Notes: generated by a model from the letters alone, not told the origin. A stretch of 64,000 nt of DNA from Bacillus sp. FJAT-27225 (GCF_001685025.1 NZ_MAYU01000023.1:62001-126000); one strand, 5' to 3'. Positions 7,235-16,303 are shown, counted from the first letter of the stretch. Translations and numbers: made by a program.

Positions 7235-7978
7235 CTAACAGTCCGAACTCCTGCAGTTTATTTCCATTTGATTTAAAAGTTGTTTTTCCCATGTACGAGT
7301 CTTGGAAGAGTTTTCGGCGTTAATAAAAATGTCCTCATCCTTTGTTTTGATATGGAGGTACGGAGGGACTCCTTTTTGAATGAACAGCAGGCTTGTTCCA
7401 TAGCCGGTCACCTTGAATTTCCCCTTTGAGACGGTTTCAAGCCCAAAGCCGTTCACCCTCCAGGTAACTTCGGGCATTTTATCGAGAAGCTTGATTTCCT
7501 CAATGTCCGAATATTTCCAGGTACTCCCGTACATGCCGGTTACTTCAAAACTTTCTTCTTTTAAAACAAGCTGAGCATCCTGGTATCCAAGAAACAGGAG
7601 AATCCCAATTGGAATAAATGTTACCGCCGCAATGCTTATGCTGATGATATAGCTCTTTTTCCGCTTTTTTGGAACCTCATACCGTGAAAGGTACATGATG
7701 CCGCCCAACAGATAAACAAGCATAAATCCGAAAATCATTTCAATGGCATATTGGAATGATGAAAACATGAGGGGGAGCAGAAGGATTATTCCGGCTGCAG
7801 TACTGATCAATAAATTCCCCATCTTTTGCGGGTACTCATTTTCAATCAATAGCTTCTGTTCCTCTTCAGGCCGTGTTGAAAAACCGGAAATTAGCCAAAA
7901 GGCTCCTCTTTTTATAGCCCAGCCAAGAAGAAGGAATAAAAACGCTGTACCGAGCTGAATAGCGAAAAGCAGCCACAT
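7235..7978 (-). CDS. DUF3784 membrane protein with C-terminal PH-like domain
   Basis: 247 residues. The first 25 form a membrane helix (FAIQLGTAFLFLLLGWAIKRG) followed by a segment typical of DUF3784 (GFSTRPEEEQ...). Further helices lie at about 55-75, 80-98 and 110-132. The C-terminal 110 residues (LKEESFEVTGMYGSTWKYSDIEEIKLLDKMPEV...) look like a bacterial pleckstrin-homology domain, as in other PH-domain membrane proteins of Bacillus. The role is unknown; such proteins are thought to be membrane scaffolds. ATG 7978 has AAGGAGGG upstream. It lies 41 bases before the phosphatase and may be co-transcribed with it. Confidence 0.65.
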   Translation of the reverse strand: MWLLFAIQLGTAFLFLLLGWAIKRGAFWLISGFSTRPEEEQKLLIENEYPQKMGNLLISTAAGIILLLPLMFSSFQYAIEMIFGFMLVYLLGGIMYLSRYEVPKKRKKSYIISISIAAVTFIPIGILLFLGYQDAQLVLKEESFEVTGMYGSTWKYSDIEEIKLLDKMPEVTWRVNGFGLETVSKGKFKVTGYGTSLLFIQKGVPPYLHIKTKDEDIFINAENSSKTRTWEKQLLNQMEINCRSSDC

Positions 7979-8089
7979 TTATAACCCTCCTTATATATGT
8001 TTGTCCTTGCACTCATCATACTACAAACCTGCAAAATGGGGTCGTAACTTATGGGGTAAAGAAAGGGAAATAAAATACAGAGCGAATAC

Positions 8090-8122
8090 GAAAATGCCGG
8101 GTTCCCTTTTAGAACCCGGCAT
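8090..8122 (-). terminator. Terminator of the CAP-domain gene
   Basis: An 11-bp stem, ATGCCGGGTTC with GAACCCGGCAT, and a 7-base loop; a short U run follows on the minus strand. Confidence 0.75.
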
Positions 8123-8135
8123 CTCGCTTACTTTC

Positions 8136-9125
8136 CTATTTACCGATAAACATTTGTGTCCAGTGGTTGCCGTATTGTTCAAACCCAACTCCAATATGGG
8201 TAAACTCCCGGTTCAATATGTTACGGCGGTGTCCTTCAGAATTCATCCAGGCCTGGACAACTTCCTGCGCAGAACGCTGCCCTACTGCAATATTTTCTCC
8301 AGCAGTCCGATATGAAACACCGAAATCGCGCATCATATCAAACGGTGAGCCATACGTAGGGCTTGTATGTGAAAAGTAGTTGTATTGAGCCATATCCACG
8401 GATTTCCATTGGGCAACCCCGCTTAACTGTGTATCTGCCTGTAATGGCGGCAGGCCGTTTTGCTGGCGCTGTATATTGGTTAAGTCTATTACCTGCTGGG
8501 CCATTTGGCTAATTCCAGGAGCTGCAACAGGCTGTTGCCGGTTCGTTGTCCGCTGCTCGGGGGCAAGTTGTTGTGCTCCACCCTGGGCCTGGCCAAGCTG
8601 AGGATAAAAATCCTGACCTTGTTGCCCGGTGCCTGGCAGTTGTCCTTGATTCGATACTGGAGGCATTGCTCCGGAGTTTTGAGGAACCGAAATTTGCTGG
8701 CGGCCCTGATTTGGTTGTCCGTTTTGGCGGTCCGTCCGGATAAACTGATACTGAGCTGGCTGGACTAGTATTGGCTGTGTATGAGGGTAATTTTTGCTGG
8801 ACATGGATGTTTGAATGCTGGAAAGGTGATTTCGGCCGAACCAGTTTCCATTATTGTCACGATTCCTGTCTTCCCTGTCATTTCTAAATGTTCCGGTCCG
8901 TCCATCACGGTCATCATCGTTATGCCCTGGGTCCCATTCTTCGGTTAATAGCCCCTCATTATCCATTCCGATAAAATCGTTGTTATGATCCCTGTTCCCG
9001 TTGTCACGGACATTGTACGCGCCGGTTCCGTGATCGGTTGCATTGTCGTTCCCATTATTGTTGCAGGCTGCGAGGCCGAATAGGAGTACGCTGGCCATAG
9101 CTATGCCTATCGTTTTCTTTATCAA
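8136..9125 (-). CDS. CAP/SCP-domain lipoprotein (YkwD-like)
   Basis: 329 residues. It begins with a lipoprotein signal (MIKKTIGIAMASVLLFGLAAC, lipobox LAAC), so it should be lipid-anchored outside the cell. Residues about 22-200 are low-complexity, rich in Asn, Asp, Gln and Pro, and probably disordered. The C-terminal 120 residues are a CAP domain: VIDLTNIQRQQNGLPPL, WKSVDMAQYNYFSHTSPTYG, TAGENIA and AWMNSEGHRRNILNREFTHIGVG. Bacillus YkwD and the sporulation CAP proteins have the same domain with an N-terminal linker. Its biochemical role in bacteria is unsettled. ATG 9125 is preceded by AAGGGAGGG. It is a single-gene unit. Confidence 0.88.
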   Translation of the reverse strand: MIKKTIGIAMASVLLFGLAACNNNGNDNATDHGTGAYNVRDNGNRDHNNDFIGMDNEGLLTEEWDPGHNDDDRDGRTGTFRNDREDRNRDNNGNWFGRNHLSSIQTSMSSKNYPHTQPILVQPAQYQFIRTDRQNGQPNQGRQQISVPQNSGAMPPVSNQGQLPGTGQQGQDFYPQLGQAQGGAQQLAPEQRTTNRQQPVAAPGISQMAQQVIDLTNIQRQQNGLPPLQADTQLSGVAQWKSVDMAQYNYFSHTSPTYGSPFDMMRDFGVSYRTAGENIAVGQRSAQEVVQAWMNSEGHRRNILNREFTHIGVGFEQYGNHWTQMFIGK

Positions 9126-9495
9126 GTAAATTCCCTCCCTTTTGGTGGTGTGGTACCTCTATATTTTTTGGCTCTCATGCCCAAATATGAATGGTAATAA
9201 CTTCGAGAAGTGCAACTGGCTAAAAGAGAAATGAATGTGATTGAAAGTTTTAATCCTATGTACAAGGGAATCGGAATGATGTGCCTTATCGGAAAGTGGA
9301 CAAACTAATGCTATACTGAAAATTTCAGGCTTAACTAAGAGGTGGGCCTTTTATAAAAACTGGCTGGAAGAGGAGTCAATTTTATGAAAAAGAGGGTAAA
9401 AGGGTATGCAATACAGTCAAGATAAGATATGATAACAAAATGGCGTTTTAGTGCATAAAAGCATAAAAGCGCAAAAGTGTTTAAGGGGTGCAATA
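9126..9495. other. Intergenic region, weak CodY-like site only
   Basis: No gene seen. At 9310-9324 the minus strand reads AATTTTCAGTATAGC, which matches the CodY consensus AATTTTCWGAAAATT at 11 of 15 bases. That is suggestive upstream of an amino-acid permease but below the usual stringency. Confidence 0.3.
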
Positions 9496-10872
9496 ATGAA
9501 CGGAACGAACAACATGAATAACCCTTCGAGTCCGCCAGGGAAAAATACAGATCAATTGAAGAGGGGTTTAAGCAATCGCCACATTCAGCTAATCGCTCTT
9601 GGTGGTGCAATTGGGGTCGGGCTTTTCTACGGCTCCAGCTCGACAATCCAACTAGGCGGCCCTGCCATCCTGCTTTCCTATGCTTTGGGTGGTCTTGTGA
9701 TCTTCCTGATTATGAGGGCGCTCGGAGAAATGGCGATTACCAATCCGGTTTCGGGATCATTTAGTGAATATGCAAACAAGTATCTTGGAAATTTCGCCGG
9801 ATATGTCACTGGCTGGACATACTGGTTTAACTGGGTAGTTGTCGGCATGGCTGAAATCACGGTTGTGGGGGCGTATATCCAGTATTGGTTCCCCCAAATT
9901 CCTTCATGGGTGACTGCGCTTGCAGCGCTTGCAGTCATGACAGCAATTAACCTGATAAATGTAAAAGCATTTGGCGAGTTTGAGTTTTGGTTTGCGATGA
10001 TCAAAGTTCTTGCGATTATCGGATTAATTGTTGCCGGCCTCGGAATCATCTTCTTTGGTTTTGGGAATGGGGGCAATCCAGTCGGCTTTGAAAACCTATG
10101 GGCCAATGGAGGCTTTATGCCAAACGGCATAACAGGTGTCATTCTGTCATTAGTCATGGTCATGTTCTCTTTTGGCGGAATTGAATTGATCGGGCTTACC
10201 GCAGGAGAAGCAGATAATCCGAAAAAGACTATTCCATCGGCCATTAATACGGTCATCTGGAGAATTTTAATATTTTACGTGGGTGCCCTTGGTGTAATCA
10301 TGACTTTATATCCATGGAACAAAATCGGCACTGAAGGCAGCCCATTCGTTCTGATTTTTGATAAAATCGGCATGCCTGCCGCAGCTGATATTATAAATTT
10401 CGTTGTCCTGACCGCAGCACTTTCCGCATTCAACAGTGGTATGTATGGGACAGGCAGGATGCTATTCAGCCTTGCCGATCAGGGAAATGGTCCAAGATTT
10501 TTTGGGAAGCTTAATAAACAAGGTATACCTGCAAGAGGAATCCTGTTTACAGCCGCCATTCTCCTTATCGCTGTCTACCTTAATTATGTTGTCCCTGAAA
10601 AAGTGTTTTCCTATATCATGTCGATTGCAACCATTTCTGCTGTGACAAGCTGGACCATCATCCTTCTGACCCATATTAAATTCAGGAAAGTGACAGGAGG
10701 AAGCAGCTTTTTCAGAATGCCGCTCCATCCATTTACATCGTATTTTGCGCTAGCCGTGCTGGCTGTTGTTGTAATATCGATGGCTTTCATTGAAGATACT
10801 TTTGTAGCTTTGCTGATTGCGCCGGTTTGGTTTGCACTATTGACAGTTGGATATTTCATAAAAAAATCATGA
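9496..10872 (+). CDS. Amino-acid permease (APC superfamily, AAT family)
   Basis: 458 residues with twelve predicted membrane helices. The N-terminal LSNRHIQLIALGGAIGVGLFYGSS is the hallmark of the AAT family (AnsP, ProY, GabP, LysP), as is helix 3 (RALGEMAITNPVSGSFSEYA) and the GTGRMLFSLADQGNGPRFF loop. The proton-coupled import substrate cannot be fixed from sequence; the closest Bacillus proteins are AapA/YtnA/YbgF-like. The start at ATG 9496 is chosen because AAGGGG lies seven bases before it; a GTG 15 codons upstream has no ribosome site. It is a single gene with a terminator. Confidence 0.85.
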   Translation: MNGTNNMNNPSSPPGKNTDQLKRGLSNRHIQLIALGGAIGVGLFYGSSSTIQLGGPAILLSYALGGLVIFLIMRALGEMAITNPVSGSFSEYANKYLGNFAGYVTGWTYWFNWVVVGMAEITVVGAYIQYWFPQIPSWVTALAALAVMTAINLINVKAFGEFEFWFAMIKVLAIIGLIVAGLGIIFFGFGNGGNPVGFENLWANGGFMPNGITGVILSLVMVMFSFGGIELIGLTAGEADNPKKTIPSAINTVIWRILIFYVGALGVIMTLYPWNKIGTEGSPFVLIFDKIGMPAAADIINFVVLTAALSAFNSGMYGTGRMLFSLADQGNGPRFFGKLNKQGIPARGILFTAAILLIAVYLNYVVPEKVFSYIMSIATISAVTSWTIILLTHIKFRKVTGGSSFFRMPLHPFTSYFALAVLAVVVISMAFIEDTFVALLIAPVWFALLTVGYFIKKS

Positions 10873-10886
10873 CTAGTCGTTTGATG

Positions 10887-10933
10887 TCCTTGCTGTAGTT
10901 CCTGGCAACAGAACATTCAGCAAGGATTTTTTT
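10887..10933 (+). terminator. Terminator of the amino-acid permease
   Basis: TCCTTGCTG pairs with CAGCAAGGA, followed by T7. Confidence 0.8.
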
Positions 10934-11052
10934 ATAAAATTGACAAACTTTTCTGGGAGTCATTGATCAACTTTGAGTGGCTTAAGTAGAATCAGGATGG
11001 GCTTGATAGAGGAAAGATCGAGGCTATTGCAAGAAAAATGAATAGTGGAGAG

Positions 11053-11089
11053 AAAAAAGGCTGGCACTTTTCAGTAAGGTGCCAGCCTT
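11053..11089 (-). terminator. Terminator of brnQ
   Basis: An 11-bp perfect stem, AAGGCTGGCAC with GTGCCAGCCTT; U6 follows on the minus strand. Confidence 0.85.
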
Positions 11090-11098
11090 CAACGCTTT

Positions 11099-12427
11099 TT
11101 ACGAAACTTTAAGGTTTTTTGGAAGTGAGGCAGGCTCTTTCTTTCCGCTAAAGGTAAGGCCAATCAGCGCACCTGCAAGAGCCGGAACAACCCAATCCAT
11201 GCCTGCTGAAGCAAATGGCAGCAAGTTCCTAAACGTTACCAATGGGCCAAGGTCAAGGCCAAATGTCGTTAAACCGCTAATTGCTGCAAATACCCCTGTA
11301 AACAGTATTGTCGTCCCATACACCATGCGCGGATTTCGGAAGTACCGATGGAAGAAGCTCAGTGTTACAAGAACAATTGTTAATGGGTAGGCAGTAACCA
11401 AAAATGGTACAGATACCTTCAGGATTTGAGCAAGGCCAGCATTGGAAAGAGTAAACCCGATTAATGTAATAGCTGTTACGACTGCTTTGTAGCTTGCCTT
11501 TGGAATGACGTTTGAGAAATATTCACCGCATGCAGATGTCAGGCCGACCACGGTTGTAAAGCAAGCAAGTGTGAAAATAAGCCCAAGCAGTGCTGTCCCC
11601 GGTGTTCCCAGTACAAGAGTCGAAACGGCAGCTAGCAGCTCAGCTCCGGATTCAAACGGGCCAGCAGCCCCCATTCTGGCACCAACCCAGCCAATTGATA
11701 CATACACAAGAGCTAGCAGGGAACCAGCAATTACAGCGGCTTTCATCAAATAACCTGTAAGCTGCTTCTCTTCTTTAACACCTTGCTGTTTGACAGCGGA
11801 AATGATAACAATTCCAAATGTGAGTGCAGCAAGTGCGTCCATTGTGTTATACCCTTCAATGAAGCCTTTAAAAAATGCTCCAGCTTCGTACCCACCTGTT
11901 GGAGCAAGCAGGGAACCATCCAGCTTGACAAAGCCGACCACACATAGAACGACGATGGATACAAGCAATACAGGAGTAATCCAACGGCCCATATATTTTT
12001 GCATTTTGTCTTTGTTTAAAGCTGTGTAAAAGGCAACCAGGAAAAATAATGCCGAATAAACAAACAATGCAACATTTTGATTCATAGATTCAGGTGCGAA
12101 TGGCATGATGCCCATTTCAAATGCAACAGATGCATTCCTTGGAATAGCCAGGAATGGCCCGATTGAAAGATATACAACTGCCATAAAAACAGCACTGAAT
12201 ATAGGATGAACCCGATTTCCGAGTTCGGCCGTTCCGCCTTTGATACGCGCAACGGCAAGGATGACCAGCAGTGGCAGCCCAACAGCGGTCAGAATGAATC
12301 CTGCCATTGCAAGCCAGTACGATGTACCGGAAAGAGCTCCGAGGAAAGGAGGGAAAATAAGGTTTCCTGCTCCAAAAAACATTGAAAATAACATAAAGCC
12401 AATAAACAAAGTATCTAACTTTTTCAT
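11099..12427 (-). CDS. brnQ: Branched-chain amino acid carrier BrnQ (LIVCS family)
   Basis: 442 residues, all membrane, twelve helices. The start LDTLFIGFMLFSMFFGAGNLIFPPFLG is the signature of the LIV-II Na+ (or H+)-coupled carriers BrnQ/BraB. Other family marks are GWITP-like (MGRWITPVLLVSIVVLC) and TTVVGLTSACGEYFS. It imports isoleucine, leucine and valine. Control is visible: a T-box leader with an ATC (Ile) specifier sits directly upstream, so uncharged tRNA-Ile should raise expression. ATG 12427 has AAGGAGA upstream. It is a monocistronic unit with its own terminator. Confidence 0.93.
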   Translation of the reverse strand: MKKLDTLFIGFMLFSMFFGAGNLIFPPFLGALSGTSYWLAMAGFILTAVGLPLLVILAVARIKGGTAELGNRVHPIFSAVFMAVVYLSIGPFLAIPRNASVAFEMGIMPFAPESMNQNVALFVYSALFFLVAFYTALNKDKMQKYMGRWITPVLLVSIVVLCVVGFVKLDGSLLAPTGGYEAGAFFKGFIEGYNTMDALAALTFGIVIISAVKQQGVKEEKQLTGYLMKAAVIAGSLLALVYVSIGWVGARMGAAGPFESGAELLAAVSTLVLGTPGTALLGLIFTLACFTTVVGLTSACGEYFSNVIPKASYKAVVTAITLIGFTLSNAGLAQILKVSVPFLVTAYPLTIVLVTLSFFHRYFRNPRMVYGTTILFTGVFAAISGLTTFGLDLGPLVTFRNLLPFASAGMDWVVPALAGALIGLTFSGKKEPASLPKNLKVS

Positions 12428-12494
12428 CTCTTCAGTTCTCCTTTACTTTTTAGAATGAACAGATTTGTGTCAATCTGTTAAATTATTATTTTAA

Positions 12495-12781
12495 AATAAA
12501 AAAACTCGTCCCTGTTAAACAGGGACGAGTTTATAGACTCGCGTTACCACCCTAATTCCGCGACGCTAAAAAGCGTGCAGCACTCAGCAAACGTACAACC
12601 ATACGTCTTCCTTGTAACGGCGGAAAACCCCGTCAAAGCTTACTCTTATTTCAGCTTTGCATCTCGGAGATGATTTTCGGACAGGCACTGGACACCGGCT
12701 TGCACCACTTGCCGGCTCTCTGGGGAACAGTCTTCCTGACGTACTCTTCTCGTCATCAATTTTTATTTTTTAAAATAATGT
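12495..12781 (-). promoter_or_regulatory. T-box leader (tRNA-Ile-responsive) upstream of brnQ
   Basis: On the minus strand from about 12780 there is a Stem I region (GAGAGCCGGCAAGTGGTGCAA with GCCGG repeats). The specifier loop follows, with GAAAATCATCTCCGAG at 12680-12665; the ATC codons at 12674-12669 point to isoleucine. The T-box AGGGTGGTAACGCGAG lies at 12553-12538. The competing terminator ACTCGTCCCTG/CAGGGACGAGT lies at 12504-12530, followed by U7. By the known mechanism, uncharged tRNA pairs with the specifier and the T-box bulge, and so stabilises the antiterminator. Confidence 0.93.
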
Positions 12782-12787
12782 AAACAT

Positions 12788-12816
12788 AATTTATCAGAGA
12801 ATTCGGGAAGGGTCAA
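12788..12816 (-). promoter_or_regulatory. Sigma-A promoter of the brnQ leader
   Basis: TTGACC (12816-12811), a 17-base spacer and TAAATT (12793-12788), placed just upstream of the T-box leader. Confidence 0.65.
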
Positions 12817-12935
12817 CAGCTTTTTTAGACAATTTGAAAAATTGATTCCCTTTTGAAGAACGATAGAAGTGGAAGATTGCTGATATATCAATTATGTAAG
12901 CGCTGCGCAAAAGGCTGTATTTTCCAATTAAAAAA

Positions 12936-13082
12936 TTAGTCGAAATAGAACTTTTTATTGTTAGAGACCTTTAAAGCCAATTTGGCATTGAGTAGGCCTT
13001 GAATCATTTTCTTGAGGATGTCTTTATAAACATGATCAACGGGTTTTGTATGAAGAATAAAGCTACCTTTGCTTCCATAGAT
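12936..13082 (-). CDS. Possible 48-codon gene with a non-standard ATC start
   Basis: A clean frame encodes an amphipathic peptide with GSFILHTKPVDHVYKDILKK, then LLNAKLALKV and the end KKFYFD. AAGGAGG lies seven bases before an ATC codon at 13082-13080, the ideal distance. No ATG, GTG or TTG occurs in frame between the upstream stop (13 bases before) and this point. Either initiation uses AUC, a start known only rarely, or the gene lost its start codon and is decayed. A 24-codon ATG frame overlaps it in another phase but looks less protein-like. It lies 12 bases after the hemolysin-III gene on the same strand and is probably co-transcribed. I do not recognise a family. Confidence 0.35.
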   Translation of the reverse strand: MYGSKGSFILHTKPVDHVYKDILKKMIQGLLNAKLALKVSNNKKFYFD

Positions 13083-13094
13083 AGCTAAACCTCC

Positions 13095-13742
13095 TTAAAG
13101 AACAAAAAGATATACGCTTAAGAAGTGAGCAAGGCTTCCGAGCAGGATGAAAATGTGGAATATTTCATGAAACCCCATATGCTTAGTCCTCAGGAAATCA
13201 GGCTTTGCTCCATAAATGACTCCCCCAATCGTATACAAAATCCCGCCAAGAATAAGAAGTAACATGCCTCCCCAGTGAAGATTTCCTGAAAGCAGCGGAG
13301 CAACAAATACAACCATCCATCCTAGGATGATGTAAAGAGAGGTAGAAAGCCAGCGGGGACAGTGGAACCAAACCATTTTGAACAAAATGCCTCCTGCCGC
13401 TGCTCCTGCCACAATGCCGAATAATATCCAGCCAATCGTACCGTTCAATGAAATAAGGCAATAAGGTGCATAGGTTCCGGCGATTAATACAAAAATCATG
13501 GAATGGTCGATTTTGCGCAGAAATCCAATGACTGAATCCCTGGCAATAACCAGATGGTATGTGGCAGAAGCTGAATAGAGCAGAATCATGCTAAGTCCAA
13601 AAATGGCAACTGCCGTAATGGCCAATACAGAAAGACCGGCCTGGACTGCTTTGATAATCATGGCCGCTAGCCCTGCAAAGGAAAGAATCGCCCCAGCAAG
13701 ATGTGTAAACCCATTAATAGGCTCTCTTACGTATCTATTCAT
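13095..13742 (-). CDS. trhA: PAQR/hemolysin-III family membrane protein (TrhA)
   Basis: 215 residues with seven membrane helices. The family motifs are all present: REPINGFTHLAGAI at the N-terminus, SATYHLV in helix 3, RKIDHSMIFVLIAGTYAPYCL, and the C-terminal HMGFHEIFHIFILLGSLAHF. The histidines in these motifs and the Asp of KIDHS are the likely zinc ligands of the PAQR fold. Bacterial members are called hemolysin III or TrhA; the E. coli one affects membrane fluidity and energy homeostasis, and haemolysis is doubtful. ATG 13742 is preceded by AGAGGTG; an upstream frame extension of nine codons lacks a site. Confidence 0.85.
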   Translation of the reverse strand: MNRYVREPINGFTHLAGAILSFAGLAAMIIKAVQAGLSVLAITAVAIFGLSMILLYSASATYHLVIARDSVIGFLRKIDHSMIFVLIAGTYAPYCLISLNGTIGWILFGIVAGAAAGGILFKMVWFHCPRWLSTSLYIILGWMVVFVAPLLSGNLHWGGMLLLILGGILYTIGGVIYGAKPDFLRTKHMGFHEIFHIFILLGSLAHFLSVYLFVL

Positions 13743-13874
13743 TTTAAACACCTCTTTATATAGTTTCAATAACTACTTATCATGATATAATTATAGCATG
13801 AAGTAGTCAATGTTTAATATGGAGGTTATTTCTTGTATACTAAAAAGAAGAAACTTGTGTACTGGAGGATCTGA

Positions 13875-14459
13875 ATGGACGAACTTAAGAAATTGATGGA
13901 TAGTCTTGGCCTGGAAAAACAGCTAAGCGTGAATGAGATGCCCGGTGTAGATTTGTACATGGACCAAGTCATCCAGCTATTTGAAAATAAATACGGAGAT
14001 ACGAAGCGGTATGAGGATGAAAAAATACTTACCAAGACAATGATTAACAACTACGCCAAAGGAAAGCTGTTTTTTCCGGTGAAGAAAAAAAAATATACGA
14101 GAGACCATTTGATTATGATTAGCCTGATTTATCAGCTAAAGGGTGCCCTTTCAATCAATGATATTAAAGGCGTCCTTGATGGAGTCAACACTCAGGCAGT
14201 CAGTGGAGAGCTGGATTTAGAAGCATTCTATTCGGCTTATTTGGAAATCTGCACCAAGAATAATGCCGGTTTTACAAATGAACTGGAAAAGCGTGCTGAA
14301 GTGGTTGATCTACTATGCGATTCGGGGAATTCTGAAGAGGATAACCGGATTGTCCTGTTGATTGCATCCCTCGTTCATATGAGCAATATGTATAGGAGAG
14401 TTGCTGAGAAGCTTGCAGACCAGCTGCGGGAGAACACTCATTCTGAAGAAAATGAATAA
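13875..14459 (+). CDS. DUF1836 protein
   Basis: 194 residues, soluble and helical. The segment from about 40 to 140 (DQVIQLFENKYGDTKRYEDEKILTKTMINNYAKGKLFFPVKKKKYTRDHL...) matches DUF1836, a Firmicutes family whose N-terminal part resembles MerR-type winged helices (KILTKTMINNYAKGKLFF is like a MerR recognition stretch). A DNA-binding regulator is therefore plausible but unproven. It is divergent from the hemolysin-III gene with about 130 bases between. ATG 13875 follows ACTGGAGGATCTGA, a good ribosome site. Confidence 0.72.
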   Translation: MDELKKLMDSLGLEKQLSVNEMPGVDLYMDQVIQLFENKYGDTKRYEDEKILTKTMINNYAKGKLFFPVKKKKYTRDHLIMISLIYQLKGALSINDIKGVLDGVNTQAVSGELDLEAFYSAYLEICTKNNAGFTNELEKRAEVVDLLCDSGNSEEDNRIVLLIASLVHMSNMYRRVAEKLADQLRENTHSEENE

Positions 14460-14484
14460 AAGGACCCGGAAAATTCCGGGTCCT
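14460..14484. terminator. Bidirectional terminator
   Basis: AGGACCCGGAA and TTCCGGGTCCT, a tight perfect hairpin between the convergent DUF1836 gene and histidine kinase. Confidence 0.75.
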
Positions 14485-14498
14485 TCCTGTCTTTATCA

Positions 14499-16157
14499 TC
14501 ACCCAGTTTTGGATTGAGTGACAGGGTGGTGTTTCTCGGTTGGCAGTTCAATTTGAACCTTGGTGCCTTTATTTACCTCACTTGCAAATGTCATTTTTCC
14601 ACGATGGAATTCAATGATTTTATAGCTGACAGTCAGGCCAAGTCCAGTTCCTTTTTCCTTGGAGGAATAAAACGGCTGGCCGATTTTTTCAAGCCTTTCT
14701 TTTGGGATCCCGACTCCCTTATCTTTTATTGATACAGCAACCGTTCCATGTCCTGTATTTGTTGCCGATACGCTTACCTTGCCGCCGGGATTTGAGGCTT
14801 CGATAGCGTTTTTAATTACATTAATAAACAATTGTTTTAGCTGGTTCGGCTCACAGTCAAGGAATAAATCCTGTTTTTCGATTCTTGTTTCAAGCTGTAC
14901 ATTATTAAAAGCAGCTTCTGTTTCAAGTAATGTGATCACATCGAGAAGGATAACCGATAAATCTGAATGGAGAAATTTCACTTCCTGCGGCTTGGCCAGC
15001 AGGAGCAGTTCACCGACAATGGAGTTAATCCTATTTAATTCGTTTTTCATAATTTTATAATAGGACCGATGTTTTTCATCCTCTGAATCGAGGAGTTGTA
15101 CAAACCCGAGCAGGGAAGTCAATGGGTTCCGTATCTCATGGGCTACGCTCGCTGACATTTCCCCGACAACCGATAGTTTCTCGGAGCGCCGAAGCTGCTC
15201 TTCTGTTTCTCTTAGCTTTGTAACATCCTTGCCATATCCGATTAGGCCTGTTATAGTCCCGTTAATGATAATAGGCATTGAGGTACACTCTACTATAATC
15301 GAAGCACCCTGGCTTGTTTTCAATCCAAGCTCAATCGTCTGGGGTGTTTTGTCATTCACAACAGCAGATAGGTATCGCCCAAGTAGTTTTCTATCTAAAT
15401 TGGGCATTAAGTCGAAAATGCGTTTGCCAATAATGGTAGATGGTTCATAGCCAGTTACTTCCTTGAGGCGGGCATTCACATTGGTAAATACCCCCGTTAA
15501 ATCGGTCATATATACGATATCCGGATTGTATTCAAACAGGGATTTGTATTGCTGCTGGCTCTCCTCGAGGAGATTGATAAGCTTCCGGTTCTCTGTAATA
15601 TCTCGGCCGATAACGACGAGTCCTTTCCGGCTCCCGTCAGAGTGAAAAAGAGGGATTTTAAAGGTGTCAAAAATCCTCCTGTCCCCTGAGGGTGTCTCAA
15701 GAATTTCTTCAACTCTAGTAACCTTTCCATTCTCCCATGCTTCTTCATCAGAAATCTCACAATATCGAAGCGCCTCTGCATAGTCCCTGGAAAACTCGGC
15801 AAGCTCTGAGTCCTTTTTTTCTCGATAATCGAATCCTTTAAGTTGAAAGAGTTCAAGGCCGTATTCATTTACCTCAATCCATCTTCCGTTGCCATCCTTG
15901 AAGTTAACGAAATCTACCATCGAATTAATTAGCGTAGAAAGGCGCTGCTCTCCCAATTTGGCCTGACTTAATTCTTTTGACTTTTTTATTAAAAACCAAA
16001 TAAGAATTCCTATAGCTGAAATATAAATAGAATCTTTTAGAATACTGATTGAGAGAATTGGAATTGAAGCCCCATGTTGGGCAAGTACATAGTTTGTTCC
16101 CAAAGCCAAAACGACAATACTGATCAAACTGAGGACAAGGGAAATTTTACTATTCAT
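14499..16157 (-). CDS. Sensor histidine kinase with two PAS domains
   Basis: 552 residues. Two N-terminal membrane helices (about 5-25 and 40-60) enclose a very short loop, so the sensing is probably cytoplasmic. PAS 1 spans about 75-195 (INSMVDFVNFKDGNGRWIEVN... DITENRKL) and PAS 2 about 205-320 (LFEYNPDIVYMTDLTGVFTNVN... GKDVTKL). The HisKA domain has the phospho-acceptor in SVAHEIRNPLTSLLGFVQLL. The ATPase domain has the N box (NVIKNAIEAS), G1 (DKGVGIP) and G2 (GTGLGLTVSY). It looks like the Bacillus sporulation-type orphan kinases (KinA/KinE group): no response regulator lies nearby. The start ATG 16157 follows a CAGGGGGTGA site. Confidence 0.9.
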   Translation of the reverse strand: MNSKISLVLSLISIVVLALGTNYVLAQHGASIPILSISILKDSIYISAIGILIWFLIKKSKELSQAKLGEQRLSTLINSMVDFVNFKDGNGRWIEVNEYGLELFQLKGFDYREKKDSELAEFSRDYAEALRYCEISDEEAWENGKVTRVEEILETPSGDRRIFDTFKIPLFHSDGSRKGLVVIGRDITENRKLINLLEESQQQYKSLFEYNPDIVYMTDLTGVFTNVNARLKEVTGYEPSTIIGKRIFDLMPNLDRKLLGRYLSAVVNDKTPQTIELGLKTSQGASIIVECTSMPIIINGTITGLIGYGKDVTKLRETEEQLRRSEKLSVVGEMSASVAHEIRNPLTSLLGFVQLLDSEDEKHRSYYKIMKNELNRINSIVGELLLLAKPQEVKFLHSDLSVILLDVITLLETEAAFNNVQLETRIEKQDLFLDCEPNQLKQLFINVIKNAIEASNPGGKVSVSATNTGHGTVAVSIKDKGVGIPKERLEKIGQPFYSSKEKGTGLGLTVSYKIIEFHRGKMTFASEVNKGTKVQIELPTEKHHPVTQSKTG

Positions 16158-16303
16158 GAGTCACCCCCTGTGAAATATGTATGCCTGCCTGCTTTAAAGG
16201 CATACATTCTAATACTACCATAGGGGAATACCTTGGGGAAAAGGTAGTTGGAAAAGAGTTCATTAGGCAAAGGGGAGGCCCGCCAAGCAGGAGCCTAAAA
16301 GAA

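Noticed and set aside
9678-10256. 192-codon minus-strand frame within the amino-acid permease
   Set aside because: It is a shadow of the helix-coding strand; no ribosome site and no family motif.
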